From: an uncultured Pelagibacteraceae bacterium
GTDB taxonomy: Bacteria > Pseudomonadota > Alphaproteobacteria > Pelagibacterales > Pelagibacteraceae
Direction of reading: 5' to 3'
Assembly (NCBI GenBank): GCA_902595635.1
Contig: CACJQT010000009.1
Span: forward strand, 1 to 55,646
Length of the DNA: 55,646 nucleotides
The stretch's first letter is position 1, and each line of letters opens with the position of its first letter. The notes beneath the pieces were generated by a model. That model searched no databases, was not told the DNA's origin, and worked only from the letters and a program-made list of their open reading frames with translations. Made by a program: the position numbers and the translations under genes. Below are positions 26,856 through 34,371 of the stretch, piece by piece.

Positions 26856-28056
26856 CTTTTATCTTAATAAATTTCTCAATAGTAACATGTATATGTTTGA
26901 TCATTTTCTTATTTAAACCATGATGGCATGCAATTAATATACCATTTTTCATAACTTTATCAGATTCTGGATATCCATTCTTTGTAATTTTTTTTTTAAT
27001 ATTTTTAAAACCTGGTTGTCGAAGAATATTTCCGGTAAAGACAACTCTAGTTTGTATATTATTTTTTTCTAAAAAAATTTGCATGTCTGTTCTAGAAAAG
27101 TAGGGATTTTCTTTTATTGTCAATGGATATGCAAGCCAACCTGTTCTCGAATTTGATAATTGTTTTGGCAAAATAAAAAATTCTTCATATTTGCTAAAAA
27201 AAATAGAATGTATTTTAAAATTTTTTTCTCTATCTTTTATATTTTGTTTAAGTTTTTTTAGTTGAACTAAACCAAAAGCTGCTCCTAATTCAGAAGGTTC
27301 TAAATTATGACCGATCTGTTCAAATACAAATTTTTTATCATAAGGTATTCCATCTAAATTTATGTTAAATCTATTTTCAATTTTTTCTGATCCCTCATCA
27401 AATAAAGATGAGCTACGTCCCCAAGATCTAAGCAATTTTGCTTTTGTGTACAATTGTTTATTATTAAAACAAACAATGCCTCCATTTCCTGCACAATTTA
27501 TAATATGAGATCCATAAAAGCTTGTTATACTTATATCTGTAAATCTACTAGCCGATCTGCCTTTATATTTTGCGCCAAGTGTATCTGCTGAGTCCTCAAT
27601 TATTATAATATTTTTTTTTTTAATTTTTTTATAAATTTTTTCCCAGTTTACTAAATTTCCTATAAGGTGTGGAGCAATTATAGCCCTTGTATTTTTATTT
27701 ATGGCTTTATCTATTTTTTCTTCATTAATGCAATAAGTTGCTTCTTTAACATCTACAAAAACGGGTATCAGATTATTTTTTACAATATAAGAAACAGTGC
27801 TTGAAAAAGTTAAAGATGGTGTAATAACTTCACTGTTTTTGGGTAGATTAAGAACTTCCATCGCTAACATTATAGCAGATGACCCTGAGTTAACCATTAA
27901 GCCATATTTTTTTGAAAAAAATTTTGCTATTTTTTTTTCAAATTCAAACACATTTTTACCCATTTGTGTTGAATTTTTTAGAACATTTGTTACTGCTAAA
28001 ATTTCCTCTTTTCCGTGAACACTTTGTCCATATGGCACTCTAATATTTCTTGTCAT
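26848..28056 (-). CDS. PLP-dependent sugar 3-dehydratase, RfbH/ColD-like (DegT-family fold, Lys to His)
   Basis: This 402-residue member of the DegT/DnrJ/EryC1 fold has histidine (H184 in SFYGSHIINCAGNGG) where aminotransferases have the Schiff-base lysine. This replacement is the hallmark of 3-dehydratases such as ColD and the E1 enzyme RfbH/DdhC, which remove the C3 hydroxyl of a 4-keto-6-deoxy sugar nucleotide. LRSWGRSSS, LDGIPYD and GHNLEPSELGAAFGL resemble RfbH. The cysteines that hold the [2Fe-2S] cluster of classical E1 (the GRDCxC region) are absent, so it may work like cluster-free ColD. It lies alone between transaldolase and tRNA-Met, far from rfbF/rfbG. Confidence 0.87.
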   Translation of the reverse strand: MTRNIRVPYGQSVHGKEEILAVTNVLKNSTQMGKNVFEFEKKIAKFFSKKYGLMVNSGSSAIMLAMEVLNLPKNSEVITPSLTFSSTVSYIVKNNLIPVFVDVKEATYCINEEKIDKAINKNTRAIIAPHLIGNLVNWEKIYKKIKKKNIIIIEDSADTLGAKYKGRSASRFTDISITSFYGSHIINCAGNGGIVCFNNKQLYTKAKLLRSWGRSSSLFDEGSEKIENRFNINLDGIPYDKKFVFEQIGHNLEPSELGAAFGLVQLKKLKQNIKDREKNFKIHSIFFSKYEEFFILPKQLSNSRTGWLAYPLTIKENPYFSRTDMQIFLEKNNIQTRVVFTGNILRQPGFKNIKKKITKNGYPESDKVMKNGILIACHHGLNKKMIKHIHVTIEKFIKIKVR

Positions 28057-28097
28057 TCGAAACTATTTAACAGAATTGATTATATTTTCTACAAAAT

Positions 28098-28174
28098 TGG
28101 TTGCGGGGGACGGATTTGAACCGCCGACCTCAAGGTTATGAGCCTTGCGAGCTACCAGGCTGCTCCACCCCGCG
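28098..28174 (-). tRNA. Initiator tRNA-Met (CAT anticodon)
   Basis: This 77-base tRNA reads CGCGGGGTGGAGCAGCC at the 5' end on the minus strand, with anticodon loop CTCATAA, T-loop GGTTCAAATCC and an encoded 3' CCA. The C1-A72 mismatch (5' C against the A before ACCA) and the three G-C pairs at the base of the anticodon stem mark it as initiator type. It is 6 bases downstream of rpsU and is probably transcribed with it. Confidence 0.96.
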
Positions 28175-28180
28175 GTGTTT

Positions 28181-28375
28181 TTAAATCCTATTTTTTAGCT
28201 TATTAAGTTTTTTTACTCTCTTAATATTTTCTTGAAGAATCCTCTTTTTTTTCTCTGATGGTTTTTCATAAGTATTTTTAAGTTTTATAATCTTAAAAAA
28301 ACCATCTCTCTGAAGTTTTCTTTTTAAAACTCTCAAAGCTTGCTCAACATTATTATCTTTAACTTCTATTTTAAT
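28181..28375 (-). CDS. rpsU: 30S ribosomal protein S21, probable ATT start
   Basis: This 64-65 residue basic protein has the S21 core VKDNNVEQALRVLKRKLQRDG and a lysine/arginine-rich C-terminus. Upstream of the core there is no ATG or GTG in frame. A strong GGAGG lies at 28385-28381, five bases before an ATT codon at 28375, the expected spacing. A TTG at 28387 starts before the GGAGG itself and so is a poor candidate, though it would give the more usual residue count (68). I favour ATT, a rare start used by infC in other bacteria. The gene is certain; the start is not. Confidence 0.85.
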   Translation of the reverse strand: MKIEVKDNNVEQALRVLKRKLQRDGFFKIIKLKNTYEKPSEKKKRILQENIKRVKKLNKLKNRI

Positions 28376-28380
28376 AACAA

Positions 28381-28385
28381 CCTCC
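28381..28385 (-). promoter_or_regulatory. Strong Shine-Dalgarno site that decides the rpsU start
   Basis: GGAGG on the minus strand is followed by TTGTT and then ATT at 28375. The spacing fits initiation at ATT rather than at the TTG at 28387. Confidence 0.6.
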
Positions 28386-28455
28386 AAAAAAGCGACTAGA
28401 TAGCACTTTAAATATTGCTTGTCCAATTTTTATATCAAAATTTTTCACACAAAAT

Positions 28456-29010
28456 TTACTTAATTTTTTCTTTTTTTTCTCTTTCAATTCGTTTTTGAGC
28501 TTTCTCAACTGCAGCTATTAGTTCTTTCTGTGTAAATAATCCCATGGCTACAGGATCTTTAGAATTAAGACTATTAAAGTTCCAATAACTTTTGTTTCGA
28601 ATAGCTGTAACAGAATTTTTTGTTATACCAACTAGCCTTGCGATTTGAGAGTCCTTTAACAAAGAATGATTTTTAATTAACCATAAAGCAGAATCTGGCT
28701 TATCTTGTCTTTTTGATAGAGGTACATATTTTTTTATCTTTTTTTCAGAGCTTTTTATTTCCACATCTTCCGAAATTAATTGCAAAGGTCTATTTGGATC
28801 ACTTGATGATAAATCAATTTCATTTTTAGTTAATTGTCCATTTATGATAGGGTTGTAGCCAACTATACCCTTGGCCACTTCACCATCTGCTATTCCTTGT
28901 ATCTCAACCTCATGAAGTTTACAGAAATTTGCAATTTGTCTAAAAGTTAACGACGTATTCTCTACAAGCCATACGGCTGTTGCCATAGGCATTAATGGTG
29001 CGTTATTCAT
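28456..29010 (-). CDS. trcR: DUF1013 family protein, TrcR-type cell-cycle regulator
   Basis: This 184-residue protein is conserved across Alphaproteobacteria. It opens with PLMPMATAVWLVENTSLTF and GEVAKGIVGYNPI, and in the second half repeats a helix-turn-helix-like unit (SALWLIKNHSLLKDSQIARLVG). The two similar ALWL/AVWLVEN units followed by a resolvase-like helix suggest DNA binding or RNA polymerase contact. The family is reported to take part in cell-cycle transcription. It shares one base with the rpmE stop, so it is co-translated with a ribosomal protein gene. Confidence 0.88.
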   Translation of the reverse strand: MNNAPLMPMATAVWLVENTSLTFRQIANFCKLHEVEIQGIADGEVAKGIVGYNPIINGQLTKNEIDLSSSDPNRPLQLISEDVEIKSSEKKIKKYVPLSKRQDKPDSALWLIKNHSLLKDSQIARLVGITKNSVTAIRNKSYWNFNSLNSKDPVAMGLFTQKELIAAVEKAQKRIEREKKEKIK

Positions 29011-29237
29011 TATTTTTTCTCAGAAATAAAATTTTTAAATTTTTTATTAAATTTACTTATTCTTCCTTTATCCAGTATTTTTTGTTTCCCCCCCGTCCAT
29101 GCTGCATGCGATTTGGGGTCTATTTCTAGTTTTAATACTTCGTTTTCTGAACCCCAAGTTGATCTTGTTTCAAATTGAGAACCATCAGTCATTTCTACTT
29201 TAATAGTATGATATTTAGGGTGAATATTTTTTTTCAT
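29010..29237 (-). CDS. rpmE: 50S ribosomal protein L31
   Basis: This 75-residue protein starts [20 protein letters not shown] and includes [25 protein letters not shown], the alphaproteobacterial L31 pattern. The zinc-ligand cysteines of the C+ type are missing, so this is a zinc-free form. It sits at the large-subunit surface bridging to the small subunit. ATG is shared with no alternative nearby; the stop overlaps trcR. Confidence 0.95.
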   Translation of the reverse strand: MKKNIHPKYHTIKVEMTDGSQFETRSTWGSENEVLKLEIDPKSHAAWTGGKQKILDKGRISKFNKKFKNFISEKK

Positions 29238-29271
29238 TGCCAGCTTATAGCAAAAATTATTTTAAAAACAA

Positions 29272-30018
29272 TTAATAGTTGCTCAATTTTTTGAGCATTT
29301 TTTCATAGATATTTGGATTTCCTGCCCGAATATCAATATTGTTTGCATTGTAATGATTTATATTGTTAACTTTCCCACCAGCTTCCTCAATTATTATCTT
29401 TCCTGCTGCAATGTCCCAAATATTAATGTTGTTGTGAAAATAACCGTCAAATCTTCCACAACCAACATAAGCTAAATCTAAAGCAGCACAACCTGTATTT
29501 CTTAAGTTCAATTCCGGGTGTAATGATTTTACACCGTCATTATTAGAAGCAAATAAGCATTCTTCAAGATTTGTTTTTTTAGATACTCTAATTCTATTAT
29601 TATTTATATATGACCCATTATTCTTTTCAGCATAAAATATCTCATTTTTGATTGGATCAAAAATCAACCCTGTTATGATTTCATTATTTTTTTGTAATGC
29701 AATTGAAATTGCAAAGTGTGGAATTCCATGTAAAAAATTAGTTGTACCATCTATTGGATCGATTATCCAAAAAATATCTTTATATTTGTTCGTAATTTTA
29801 CCTGTTTCCTCCGTTATGAATGAGTAATTTTTTTTTGCTTTATTTAATTCATCTACAAGAATTGTTTCAACACGTTTGTCGGTTTTGGTTACAAAATCCT
29901 TAGGTCCTTTTTTTGAAACTTGTAAGTTTTCTAACTCGCCAAAGTCTCTAATTATTGTTTTGGAGGCTTTTTCACATGCCTTTATCATTAAATTTAAATT
30001 TGGAGATATTGAATTCAT
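29272..30018 (-). CDS. suhB: Inositol monophosphatase family protein
   Basis: This 248-residue Mg-dependent phosphatase has the family's motif 1 FITEETG, motif 2 WIIDPIDGTTNFLHG and motif 3 WDIAAGKIIIEEAGG, each contributing metal ligands. Members hydrolyse inositol-1-phosphate and related sugar phosphates, and SuhB also assists rRNA synthesis in E. coli. It is last in the tkt-to-suhB unit, one base after the efp stop. Confidence 0.9.
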   Translation of the reverse strand: MNSISPNLNLMIKACEKASKTIIRDFGELENLQVSKKGPKDFVTKTDKRVETILVDELNKAKKNYSFITEETGKITNKYKDIFWIIDPIDGTTNFLHGIPHFAISIALQKNNEIITGLIFDPIKNEIFYAEKNNGSYINNNRIRVSKKTNLEECLFASNNDGVKSLHPELNLRNTGCAALDLAYVGCGRFDGYFHNNINIWDIAAGKIIIEEAGGKVNNINHYNANNIDIRAGNPNIYEKMLKKLSNY

Positions 30019-30019
30019 T

Positions 30020-30580
30020 CTAATTTTTTTTTACATACTCCATTGTTCTTGTATCAAAAATTATAGTATCTCCACTTTCTATAAAAGGAGGAACCTGAAT
30101 ACTTAATCCATTTTTTAAAACAGCCGGTTTGTAAGAAGAGGAGACAGTTTGACCTTTTAATGCTGCATCGGTCGTTTCAACTAAACAGGACAATTGATTT
30201 GGAAGTAAAATACTTAAAGGTTTTTCGTCATGAAAATTAATTATTACCTCTAAATTTTCAGTAAGCAATTTACCTTTATCACCTACTATATTCTTACTTA
30301 AATTAATTTGTTCAAATGAAATAGGATTCATAAAATAAAAATCATTTTCATCAGCATATAAGAAATTATATTTTACCTCTTCTAGTAAGGCTTTTTCAAC
30401 AGTTTCGCTTGATCTAAATCTCTCATTTAACTTTGTATTTTTTTTTAAACTTTTCATCTCAACTTGTGTAAATGCGCCACCTTTTCCTGGCTTGACATGA
30501 TTGGTTTTTAACACTTCCCATAAATCATTTTTATAATCTAAAATCATACCCACTCTTATTTCTGTCGTATTAATTTTCAT
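30020..30580 (-). CDS. efp: Elongation factor P
   Basis: This 186-residue three-domain factor rescues ribosomes stalled at polyproline. The N-terminal KOW domain carries the loop VKPGKGGAF with the conserved lysine K33, the position modified in other bacteria. The C-terminus has the family motif GxSIQVPPFIESGD. It overlaps the thiE gene by 4 bases. No modifying enzyme (epmA/B) is seen in this window. Confidence 0.96.
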   Translation of the reverse strand: MKINTTEIRVGMILDYKNDLWEVLKTNHVKPGKGGAFTQVEMKSLKKNTKLNERFRSSETVEKALLEEVKYNFLYADENDFYFMNPISFEQINLSKNIVGDKGKLLTENLEVIINFHDEKPLSILLPNQLSCLVETTDAALKGQTVSSSYKPAVLKNGLSIQVPPFIESGDTIIFDTRTMEYVKKN

Positions 30581-31194
30581 AATAATTTTTTTATAGCTTG
30601 GTGTGGTTTATACTTTTTATTATTCCAAATGTAGTTTGAAATAGCTAAAAAATCTGCTTTATTCAATAATAGTTTTTTGTAGTTTGTATCATTAATTCCT
30701 CCGATGGCAACAATGGGCAAATTTACTGACTTTTTAATTTTTTTTAAAGTTTTGATGTCTGCTTTATGTGTAACTTTTTTAGTTTTAGTTTTGTAGAATG
30801 CACCTAAAGCAATATATTTAGCACCATTTTTTGAAGCATTTTTTGCAAGCTTGATGGAATTATGGCAAGTAACTCCAATTATTTTGTTTTTTAAAATTTT
30901 TTTAGCTTTAATAATATTCATATCTTTTTGACCTAAGTGGCAACCATGTGCATTAACTTTTATAGCAAGATAAGGATTGTCATTAATAATAAATTTTACG
31001 TTATTTTTTTTACAAATTTTTAATATTTTATTTGCAATTACAATTTTTTTTTTGATGCTCACTTTTTTAATTCTTAACTGAAAAAATTTTACTTTTTTTG
31101 ATTTCAAAACTAAATTTAGGTTATTATAAAATGAATTATTAATGATTTTATTAGGAGAAATTAAATAAATGAATTTCTTATTATGAATTTTCAA
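30577..31194 (-). CDS. thiE: Thiamine-phosphate synthase (ThiE/TenI family)
   Basis: This 205-residue TIM-barrel protein joins HMP-pyrophosphate and thiazole phosphate to give thiamine phosphate. Visible motifs are FFQLRIKK, FIINDNPYLA, GCHLGQKD, IGVTCHNS and the C-terminal VAIGGIND phosphate-binding turn. It is closer to the shorter ThiE/TenI group, so a TenI-like role cannot be excluded. It overlaps the aldolase gene by 14 bases and efp by 4 bases, an unusual place between a glycolytic gene and a translation factor. thiD at 50223 also serves this pathway. Confidence 0.82.
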   Translation of the reverse strand: MKIHNKKFIYLISPNKIINNSFYNNLNLVLKSKKVKFFQLRIKKVSIKKKIVIANKILKICKKNNVKFIINDNPYLAIKVNAHGCHLGQKDMNIIKAKKILKNKIIGVTCHNSIKLAKNASKNGAKYIALGAFYKTKTKKVTHKADIKTLKKIKKSVNLPIVAIGGINDTNYKKLLLNKADFLAISNYIWNNKKYKPHQAIKKLL

Positions 31195-32191
31195 GACTTT
31201 CTGACCATTTTCCTTGTGCTGCTAAAGTACACATTTTAGCCCTATGATCAAATATTTCCTGAGTTCCAACTATATTATTTATATCCTTAGACCAATATTT
31301 TAGTGCACTTTGTTGTAGAGCTCTTCCATATGAGTAAGTCATTATAAAGTCCGTATCATTTTTGATATTTATTTGATTAAGATTAGCAGTTGCCTCGATT
31401 TCAGTTTGGCCTCCCGAGAGAAAAGCTATACCTGGAACCGATGAAGGTACATTATTCTTTAAACACTCCAAAGTCATTTCTGCTACCTCCTTATCAGATA
31501 ATTTTTCATCAGAATTTGTTCCAGGCAAAATCATATTTGGTTTTAATATTGTGCCTTTTAAATCAACATTATTTAATTCTAATTCTTCATAACATTTTTT
31601 TAATACTTCTGAAGTTTTTTTTAAACAGTCTTTAGCAGAATGGTTACCATCCATTAAAACTTCAGGCTCAATTATAGGAACCATTCCTGCTTCCTGAACT
31701 AATGCAGCATATCTTGCTAACGCGTGAGCATTTGCGGACTTTGATAGATTGCTCGGATACTTGTTAGTTATTGAATAGACACCTCTCCATTTTGTAAATC
31801 TAGCTCCAAGTTTATAATAATCATTTAGTCTTTCTCTCAAACCATCTAACCCTTCTGTAATTTTCTCATCTTTAGATCCTGCCAAGGCTTTAGCTCCTGT
31901 ATCAACTTTAATTCCAGTTAAAGATCCATTTGAATTTATTATTTCAGGTATAGTTTTTCCATTAGTAGACCTTTGTCTTATAGTTTCATCGTATAAAATT
32001 ACTCCTCCTATACATTCTTTCATTGATAAAGATGTAAAAAGAGTTTGTCTGAAAATTAGTCTATTATGTTCGTTAGAATCTATATTTACTGACTCCAATC
32101 TTTTTGTCATTGTAGCTGTACTTTCATCAGCAGCAAGTATACCTTTTCCGTTAGATAATATTTGAATAGCAATTTTATTTAGATCAGACAT
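31181..32191 (-). CDS. Fructose-bisphosphate aldolase, class I
   Basis: This 336-residue Schiff-base aldolase has GKGILAADESTATMTKR near the N-terminus, the KWRGVYSI segment, IIEPEVLMDG, GTILKPNMILPG with the catalytic lysine, and FLSGGQTEIEATANL. The C-terminal YSYGRALQQSALKYW is the class I eukaryote-like pattern, so this is not the zinc class II enzyme. It interconverts fructose-1,6-bisphosphate with triose phosphates. It follows pgk with no gap and overlaps thiE. Confidence 0.95.
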   Translation of the reverse strand: MSDLNKIAIQILSNGKGILAADESTATMTKRLESVNIDSNEHNRLIFRQTLFTSLSMKECIGGVILYDETIRQRSTNGKTIPEIINSNGSLTGIKVDTGAKALAGSKDEKITEGLDGLRERLNDYYKLGARFTKWRGVYSITNKYPSNLSKSANAHALARYAALVQEAGMVPIIEPEVLMDGNHSAKDCLKKTSEVLKKCYEELELNNVDLKGTILKPNMILPGTNSDEKLSDKEVAEMTLECLKNNVPSSVPGIAFLSGGQTEIEATANLNQINIKNDTDFIMTYSYGRALQQSALKYWSKDINNIVGTQEIFDHRAKMCTLAAQGKWSESLENS

Positions 32192-33364
32192 TTAATTTAA
32201 TGCTTTTATACCAGGGAGAACTTTACCTTCAAGATATTCTAAAAATGCTCCACCAGCAGTTGAAACAAAATCAAATTTATTATTTAATTCAAGTGAATTA
32301 ATTACTGCTACAGTATCTCCTCCACCAACAACTGAAAAAATTTTATCACCTTTGTTTGCTATATATTTTGCTACCTCCAAGCTCCCTGCTGAAAAGTGTC
32401 TGTTTTCAAAGTAACCTAAGGGCCCATTCCATAATAATGTTGAAGAACTATCAATAATTTTTTTTATTTCAAATAAAGTTTTTGAGCCTACATCTAGTAT
32501 CATATCATCATCCTCAACGTCTTTAAAATTTTTTTCAATAGCCTTATCACTTAATTTCTTTCCAACTTTAATATCTTTAGGAAAATAAATTTTGCAATTA
32601 TATTTTTCACCATATGAAAATATTTCTTTAATTATATTATCAATATTTTTTTCGCATATTGAACTACCAACTCTCAAACCTTTATATTTAAATATATTAT
32701 TCGCCATGGCACCCACTATTATGATACTATTAAATTTTGGTATCAGATTTTTTATAATGTTAATTTTTGAGGAAATTTTAGAACCACCAATTATACACGT
32801 TACTGGTTTTCTTATTTCAGATGTTATTTTATTAAGAGCATTTACTTCTGTATTAATTTGAATACCACCATACGAAGGTATATATTTTGTTATCTTTGAT
32901 ACAGAAGCATGATCTCTATGAGAACAAGAAAAAGCATCATTTACATATATTTCACCTAAACTGGCTAATTTCTCTGAAAAATTATCATCATTAGCTTCTT
33001 CCTCAGGATAAAATCTAATATTTTCTAGCAACACTACTTCATCAGTTGAATTACAGAAAATATCTTTTTTATTTAACTGAAATATATTTTCTTTGAGTAA
33101 TGATACCTTTTTTTTTATCTTTTCTTTTATAAACAATGAGACTGGTTCTAATGAAAGTTCTTTTACTACTCTGCCATTAGGTCTCCCAATATGAGATACT
33201 ATTATAATTTTTGCTTTTTTTTTTACTAAAAAATTTAGTGTGGGTATTATTTTATCAATACGGTTGCTATCAGTTATTTTTCCATTTTTTATTGGAACAT
33301 TTAAATCAAGTCTAAGAATTACACGTTTATTTTCAATATTTTCTATATTTTCAATGGATTTCAT
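32192..33364 (-). CDS. pgk: Phosphoglycerate kinase
   Basis: This 390-residue enzyme interconverts 1,3-bisphosphoglycerate and ADP with 3-phosphoglycerate and ATP. Motifs are VILRLDLNVPIKNG, IVSHIGRPNG, LLENIRFYPEE, IIGGSKISSKI, and the C-terminal SVVGGGDTVAV and STAGGAFLEYLEG loops. It shares one base with the end of gap and abuts the aldolase gene, as expected in a tkt-gap-pgk-fba operon. Confidence 0.97.
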   Translation of the reverse strand: MKSIENIENIENKRVILRLDLNVPIKNGKITDSNRIDKIIPTLNFLVKKKAKIIIVSHIGRPNGRVVKELSLEPVSLFIKEKIKKKVSLLKENIFQLNKKDIFCNSTDEVVLLENIRFYPEEEANDDNFSEKLASLGEIYVNDAFSCSHRDHASVSKITKYIPSYGGIQINTEVNALNKITSEIRKPVTCIIGGSKISSKINIIKNLIPKFNSIIIVGAMANNIFKYKGLRVGSSICEKNIDNIIKEIFSYGEKYNCKIYFPKDIKVGKKLSDKAIEKNFKDVEDDDMILDVGSKTLFEIKKIIDSSSTLLWNGPLGYFENRHFSAGSLEVAKYIANKGDKIFSVVGGGDTVAVINSLELNNKFDFVSTAGGAFLEYLEGKVLPGIKALN

Positions 33365-34371
33365 TATTTGATCTTACTTGCATACTCAGCAATATCACAC
33401 ATTCTATTCGAGAAACCCCATTCATTATCATACCAAGCTGAAATTTTACCCATTTTATTACCAACTACATTAGTAAGTGAAGAATCTATGATTGCAGATG
33501 CACTATTGTGATTAAAATCAATTGAGACAAGCTTCTCATCTGTAACATTTAAAATATTTTTAAGTTTCGTTTTAGAAGCTGAAAATAAAGAGTTATTTAA
33601 TTTTTTTATAGTAATATTTTTTTTTACATTAAATATAAATTCTATTAATGAAACATTTGGTGTTGGCACTCTCATTGCTACCCCTTCTAGTTTACCTTTC
33701 AATGAGGGTATAATTTCACCAATAGCTTTTGATGCACCAGTAGATGTGGGTACAATTGATTGACTTGCAGATCTAGCTCTTCTCGGATCTTTGTGAGAAT
33801 TATCTAATATTCTTTGATCACTTGTGAAAGCATGTATGGTTGTCATAAAACCATTAAGAATTGTAAAATTTTTATTAATTACGTCTGCAACAGGAGCTAA
33901 GCAATTTGTTGTGCAAGAAGCTGCTGAAATAATTCTATCATTCTTGTTGATCTTCTTATGATTTACGCCAAAAACTATAGTTTTATCAGCCATTTTACAT
34001 GGGGCTGATACAATGACTTTTTTTACCCCATTTTCTATATGTGGTAGTAATTGATCTTTAGAATTAAACTTACCTGTGCACTCAAAAACATAATCCACAC
34101 CATATTTTTTCCACTTTATGTCATTAATTATAGAGTGCTGGGTGTAAGATATCTTTTCTTTATTAATTTTTACGTAATTTCTTCCAGATTTTACTAGAGG
34201 ACTAAAATTACCATGAATTGAATCATATTTTAATAAATTTGCACAAATATCAGAACTCGATCTATTATTAATATGTTTGATAATTATTTTACCTTTGTAA
34301 TTTTCATAAATTGACCTCACAATCATTCTGCCAATTCTTCCCATACCGTTAATACCAACTTTTATTGTCAT
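33364..34371 (-). CDS. gap: Glyceraldehyde-3-phosphate dehydrogenase, type I
   Basis: This 335-residue NAD(P)-linked enzyme has the Rossmann motif INGMGRIGRM, the active-site SAASCTTNCLAP with its catalytic cysteine, and WYDNEWGFSNRM near the C-terminus. It oxidises glyceraldehyde-3-phosphate or runs in reverse for gluconeogenesis. It overlaps tkt by 4 bases and pgk by 1 base. NAD versus NADP preference is not settled by eye. Confidence 0.97.
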   Translation of the reverse strand: MTIKVGINGMGRIGRMIVRSIYENYKGKIIIKHINNRSSSDICANLLKYDSIHGNFSPLVKSGRNYVKINKEKISYTQHSIINDIKWKKYGVDYVFECTGKFNSKDQLLPHIENGVKKVIVSAPCKMADKTIVFGVNHKKINKNDRIISAASCTTNCLAPVADVINKNFTILNGFMTTIHAFTSDQRILDNSHKDPRRARSASQSIVPTSTGASKAIGEIIPSLKGKLEGVAMRVPTPNVSLIEFIFNVKKNITIKKLNNSLFSASKTKLKNILNVTDEKLVSIDFNHNSASAIIDSSLTNVVGNKMGKISAWYDNEWGFSNRMCDIAEYASKIK

